A stretch of 64,000 bases of DNA from CBFHSF01 sp965658445 (GTDB taxonomy: Bacteria > Bacteroidota > Bacteroidia > Flavobacteriales > Schleiferiaceae). A program made the position numbers and the translations under genes. Location: the NCBI GenBank assembly GCA_965658445.1, contig CBFHSF010000013.1:1-64000 (forward strand), written 5' to 3'. This document shows positions 61,701 to 64,000 of this stretch, one piece after another. The notes beneath the pieces are model-generated. The model had not been told where the DNA came from, did not search any database, and saw only the letters and a program-made list of their open reading frames with translations. Every line of letters begins with the position of its first letter. The first letter of the stretch is position 1.

Positions 61701-61850
61701 AAACCACCAGGCCCCATAGATAAACGCTTTTGCCGCGGGGGTTCCGTAGTCGTTTTCAATAAAAGTTCCTCGCGCTTGCGCAAAGGCAAAAAGGGCTAAG
61801 AGAACTAAGGTAAGTTTGGTGGATGAAAAAAAATCGAAAATGCGCTTCAT
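58728..61850 (-). CDS. ccsBA: Fused cytochrome c biogenesis protein (ResB/CcsA type)
   Basis: The 1040-residue protein carries haem across the membrane and attaches it to apocytochromes c (System II). The N-terminal part is ResB/CcsB-like, with helices at about residues 10-25, 45-65 and 75-95 and a large periplasmic domain. The C-terminal third has eight or so helices and the CcsA tryptophan-rich haem motif WGRYWGWDPKETWALI, with HLRLVP after it. It follows nrfA by 114 bases, with a terminator-like hairpin between; NrfA with ccs genes is a known Bacteroidota arrangement. NrfA, with five haems, would be its main client. Confidence 0.92.
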   Translation of the reverse strand: MKRIFDFFSSTKLTLVLLALFAFAQARGTFIENDYGTPAAKAFIYGAWWFEALMALLAVNFALNIKKYGLWRRPKWPILLFHLGFIVTILGAFVTRYTGFEGTLNIREGESKDYLLSEYNYLTVWVDDQWVSEKITATALTTPSFSEDVGTDEVSAHVEITDYVSGAEEVIEEGPDHILHIVIAEANARADYYLVNGDIISSPLGTIGFNSARDTDVKIMGKEGDLSVSSKVSTEFMTMATSETGVIATDSIAPLRLATLYRSGNLSFVVSSSHPHAKVTYKASEDAKKAKNLPGKLLFAITSQNETKELALDVAPGRSSGSQINLGGTDVIVQVAPRKIPMGFSLKLDDFVLIRYPGSTSPSEYSSYLTVIDGETTFPYHIFMNNVLDYNGFRFFQASYDNDELGTVLSVNHDWWGTWITYLGYFMLFGGMMWSLFAKNARFHYLNESLKRIKEKKAALVGLLAFVSIASFGQSGPAAPAVDRVAAIYPKPTMEVFGGLLVQDMDGRIKPVNTLASELARKLTGKTKFHLDYDSTKLTLDANQLFFAIHQRPQFWIQAPMVKIDTKKGQRILEILNADPQTEYLSGIQFFDDEGNYILESEVETAHQAKPSARNQHMEEVIKVDERFNILYQALTDSYVKIFPRPGDPDNKWFSNKSFLMGFEPGDSNFVKNIFPLIQMAADTAYQTGDWSSVERLFGYIGTFQQTLAKDIVPSESRVKAELFYNKAKIYLHLFYSYWMVGVLLLLLAIFQLFTPSKGLVIARKIGVSLAVVLFLFQTLNLILRWYIADYPPWSNGYEMIILVSWATVLFGILYNKRTQFILPLSTLFAGTLLFVAFLDWLNPEITNLVPVLKSYWLKIHVAIIVGSYAPLALCALLGFTAMWLKITTRKENERVSLSLRELTLLNEASMTIGLYMLTIGTFLGGIWANESWGRYWGWDPKETWALISIMVYAIVLHLRLVPALSNSFYWFNATSVLAFGSIVMTSFGVNYYLTGLHSYATGDPVPIPIWVYYAVAIILGTLVWGYFASRRKVLPPNPS

Positions 61851-61865
61851 GGTGGTTTTAAAGGT

Positions 61866-61900
61866 AAAAAATCCCGTCCTAGATTGGGACGGGATTTTCG
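61866..61900 (-). terminator. Bidirectional hairpin between nrfA and ccsBA
   Basis: ATCCCGTCC pairs with GGACGGGAT, extended by AAA/TTT. T-runs follow on both strands. On the minus strand it would stop part of the nrfA transcripts before ccsBA. Confidence 0.75.
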
Positions 61901-61964
61901 CTTTTTCTATGTGAGATTATGTGCGTAGCAACGCATCTTTGGATTTCAAAATTTTATACAAATA

Positions 61965-63230
61965 CTACTCACCACGTTTTACCCAAGTCGGTACGATTTC
62001 ATCCAAGAAAACTTTCTTTTCTGCTTCTAGAGCTGCGCGGTCCATGCCGATGTATTCTTGAGCCAAGTCCTTGGTTTCGATATTGGGGTAGGCAACGGGT
62101 TCCGTTTGCCCCAAGCTGTAAAGAAGTCTAGACAGTTTGAGTCTGGCTTCTTGTGCAATGCGAGTACCGGTTGTAATGATACGGCTGGTTTCCAATGGAT
62201 TGTGGAAAGAACCACCGTGAGAAGCCACACCAAAGTCCCAACGCCATTGAGCGTGACGAATGTCTTGGAGAATGGGCTGCATTTGCGCTTCGGTAGCTCC
62301 CAGCTCCCAAGCTCTTCCGGCTTCTACGTGAGCTCTTACGAGCAGCTCCTCTAACGCAATGGCTTCTTTTTTAATCTTCATTTGACGAAGAGACACATCA
62401 GAAATCAAATCATCCGTCTCCTCTCTGTGACAAACCTGACAAGAATTGGCAACGTTGGCCAAAGGAGATTGAATGTGGTGATCCGTAAACTTCTGTCCAC
62501 CTTCGGTCTTGTAAGGCATGTGACAATCTGCACAAGAAACTCCGCGCTTGGCGTGAACGGAGGTGCTGTAAATTTCCCATCCAGGGTGCTGAGCCTTAAG
62601 CATAGGCGCTTTGGAAATGGCGTGTGTCCAATCTGAAAATTCAATATTGTCGTAATAGGCTTCTATCTGCTCTACCTGCATTCCGTCTTTCCATGGGAAC
62701 GTCAAATAAGGCACCCCTTCTACGGGTGTCTTTTTATTGAAGTAATACTCTACGTGACATTGTGCACAAACCAATGAGCGCATCTCGTTGTGAGAGGCCT
62801 GAGAAATGTCCTTACCCATGGCAGTATACGCTTCCACCAAAGCAGGACGAGAAACGCGAAGAGCCATGGTTTCGGCGTCGTGACAATCTGCACAACCAAT
62901 GGCGTGTGTTACTTCATCCCCCTTGTCTGCCCATTTGCCTTTGTAGAACTCAGCGATTCCCATCTTGTTCATAAGGCGTGGCACATCGGGGCTTTTACAC
63001 GTCCAACACGTGCTGGGCATTGGACCCGTTCCGGGACCTGTAGGGCCTCCGGTTCTCAACGTGTTTCGGATGTCGTCAATGGCGTAGGCATGACCTACGG
63101 GTGCGTTGTAATCTTTAGAAAAACCGTACCCTGCCCATAGCACTACAAGCCTTGGGCTTTCCTCCAACATATCCTTGTGACCAGGGTAGTTGTTGTACGA
63201 AGCAAAGCTGCGGTTTTCCGTGTTTTTTTC
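61965..63230 (-). CDS. nrfA: Cytochrome c nitrite reductase NrfA, 5'-truncated
   Basis: NrfA is the periplasmic pentahaem enzyme reducing nitrite to ammonia. All five haem sites are present: the catalytic CWTCK (lysine-ligated), then CADCH, CAQCH, CADCH and CQVCH, plus the calcium/active-site region HVEYYF and DDIRHAQWRWDF. The C-terminus is intact. NrfA-like sequence extends upstream of the first ATG (63170) through NTENRSFASYNNYPGHKDM to about 63230, but there the frame enters unrelated sequence and meets a stop (63270-63272). The signal peptide and roughly the first 50 residues of a normal NrfA are missing. As it stands the protein could not be exported or loaded with haem, so it is a broken gene, or the junction is an assembly or sequencing artefact. 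No nrfH is present on the window side of the break. Confidence 0.85.
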   Translation of the reverse strand, partial: EKNTENRSFASYNNYPGHKDMLEESPRLVVLWAGYGFSKDYNAPVGHAYAIDDIRNTLRTGGPTGPGTGPMPSTCWTCKSPDVPRLMNKMGIAEFYKGKWADKGDEVTHAIGCADCHDAETMALRVSRPALVEAYTAMGKDISQASHNEMRSLVCAQCHVEYYFNKKTPVEGVPYLTFPWKDGMQVEQIEAYYDNIEFSDWTHAISKAPMLKAQHPGWEIYSTSVHAKRGVSCADCHMPYKTEGGQKFTDHHIQSPLANVANSCQVCHREETDDLISDVSLRQMKIKKEAIALEELLVRAHVEAGRAWELGATEAQMQPILQDIRHAQWRWDFGVASHGGSFHNPLETSRIITTGTRIAQEARLKLSRLLYSLGQTEPVAYPNIETKDLAQEYIGMDRAALEAEKKVFLDEIVPTWVKRGE

Positions 63231-63610
63231 TTGGATTCCGCTAACTGATAGTTTGCCAAAACAAATTCTTTAATTTCCTGATTGAGGCTTTTCATTCCTT
63301 CGACAAACTCCTTTCGTCTCTCTTTCAAGTAGTCTATGCTTTTTCCCTCAAAGTCATCATCAACCAAGGAACTTCCTTGATTGAACTTATCATTATAAGC
63401 ATTAATGAGTTCGGTGAAATCCTGTAACTCGTTTAAGGTTTTGTTTCCCTTAAAATCTACATGAGAATTTACCAAATCGGTAATATCAATAAGGCGAGAA
63501 ACATTAGCCTTGTTTGTAGATACGAATTGTACTTTATTGATTTCTTTTATCCCTTTTACTATGGCACTATCTGAAGGCTTTATTCTATTGAAACGGAAAC
63601 AATGAAACAA
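63143..63610 (-). CDS. Unrecognised helical protein running into nrfA
   Basis: The ORF of 155 codons has no ATG (the start would be TTG 63610). The first 130 residues are helical and charged (IVKGIKEINKVQFVSTNK, NELQDFTELINAYNDKF, YLKERRKEFVEGMKSLNQEI), with no known motif. The last 25 residues are just the nrfA region read in another frame, so the true protein end is lost at the junction near 63230. Base composition is AT-richer than nrfA. It looks like the 3'-truncated remainder of a foreign or neighbouring gene. Confidence 0.4.
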   Translation of the reverse strand: MFHCFRFNRIKPSDSAIVKGIKEINKVQFVSTNKANVSRLIDITDLVNSHVDFKGNKTLNELQDFTELINAYNDKFNQGSSLVDDDFEGKSIDYLKERRKEFVEGMKSLNQEIKEFVLANYQLAESKKKTRKTAALLRTTTTLVTRICWRKAQGL

Positions 63611-63657
63611 AACATGCAGGAAGATGAATTCAAAAAACTAACAGTCTTCTCCCAAAT

Positions 63658-64000
63658 TTAGCTTTTTACCTTCTTTAAATAACTCACAGAGAACCCTGTT
63701 TGCTTAGAAATTTCATCAATTGACACCCCCCTTTGTTTGAGATCTTTAGCCCTCTTTTTACGCAGGTATGAAATCAATTTACCTGGCTTATCAGGCTGTA
63801 AAATTTCGTAAACAATTTTACTACTCACGTCAAAATGACTAGTCATCGACTTAATAGTAACAGACGCCAAATTCTCTTCAATAAAATCGAGAAGAGAATC
63901 CCTTCCAAGCTGCTTCTCCTCCTCAATAGCAACTTTTGGTTTTCTTCTCATGAATGCTAACCACCCAAAAAGAACCACAAAAAAACCCAAAACACCTGGG
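63658..64000 (-). CDS. AraC-like helix-turn-helix protein, C-terminal part (continues beyond window)
   Basis: The frame is open to the window edge, so the start lies outside. The visible 114 residues are a hydrophobic helix (FFVVLFGWLAF) followed by basic MRRKPK, then a soluble region with an AraC-type second helix-turn-helix (SYLRKKRAKDLKQRG and VSIDEISKQTGFSVSYLKKV). Membrane-anchored proteins of this layout, often with TPR repeats outside, are common in Flavobacteriales. The call of transcription regulator is family-based. Confidence 0.65.
   Translation of the reverse strand, partial: PGVLGFFVVLFGWLAFMRRKPKVAIEEEKQLGRDSLLDFIEENLASVTIKSMTSHFDVSSKIVYEILQPDKPGKLISYLRKKRAKDLKQRGVSIDEISKQTGFSVSYLKKVKS

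Noticed and set aside
63143..63610. Idea that one frameshift in the seven-A run joins this ORF to nrfA into one natural protein
   Set aside because: The upstream ORF has no signal peptide and no similarity to an NrfA N-terminus, so a single-base correction would not restore a normal enzyme.

Overview
The window looks like a chromosomal segment from a member of the Bacteroidota, most likely Flavobacteriales. The evidence is GldB and GldC, the Bacteroidota-type FtsZ C-terminal peptide, large OmpA-like and SPOR outer-membrane proteins, and recurrent promoter boxes of the TAnnTTTG type (-7), once with a perfect TTTG-N19 (-33). Genus cannot be decided from the sequence. Genes are tightly packed, often with 4-26 bp overlaps, and several start at GTG or TTG. 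Shine-Dalgarno sequences are scarce, as is usual for this phylum.

Layout. 1-480: a two-tRNA unit (Gly, Leu). 478-5749: mutS, a SpoU-type RNA methyltransferase, an OmpA/TSP3 protein and folK. 5821-14766: a plus-strand series (sppA, queuosine-precursor transporter, flippase-like membrane protein, GH3 enzyme, secreted propeller-like protein, deoxynucleoside kinase, small membrane protein, hflX) with one DUF2797 gene on the minus strand. 14784-20920: maeB, a Crp/Fnr regulator divergent from a FixI/CcoI-type copper ATPase, and yqeY. 22658-38593: an almost intact dcw (division and cell wall) cluster on the minus strand in the order mraZ-rsmH-ftsL-ftsI-murE-mraY-murD-ftsW-murG-murC-ftsQ-ftsA-ftsZ. 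Between ftsZ and yqeY sits an AT-rich two-gene cassette (lipoprotein plus small multi-pass membrane protein) that is the best accessory candidate here.

38885-47000: ysxC, gldC, gldB, nadE, a divergent histidine kinase/response regulator pair, a membrane pyrophosphatase with an added C-terminal domain, and pdhB. 47227-51357: etfB, etfA, a bifunctional nuclease, a lipoprotein, thyA and folA. 51358-52064 is a 707-base non-coding stretch full of GC-rich palindromes and a heptamer tandem repeat. 52065-55466: clpX, clpP and tig. 55768-58121: two tandem paralogous outer-membrane/SPOR proteins of identical length. 58122-58727: a non-coding region with a nested inverted-repeat element and a 35-codon membrane ORF. 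58728-63230: a cytochrome c assembly fusion protein (ResB-CcsA type) and a nitrite reductase gene (nrfA) that has lost its 5' end. The last 800 bases hold an unrecognised ORF and the end of an AraC-like regulator.

Main points for follow-up: the ftsZ-yqeY cassette, an MraZ operator with three GTGG boxes at exact 10-bp spacing in front of mraZ plus a second site towards ysxC, the nested structured element at 58297-58462, the broken nrfA junction, the very long FtsZ linker and the periplasmic tail on HppA. All calls come from reading the sequence; no database search or folding program was run.
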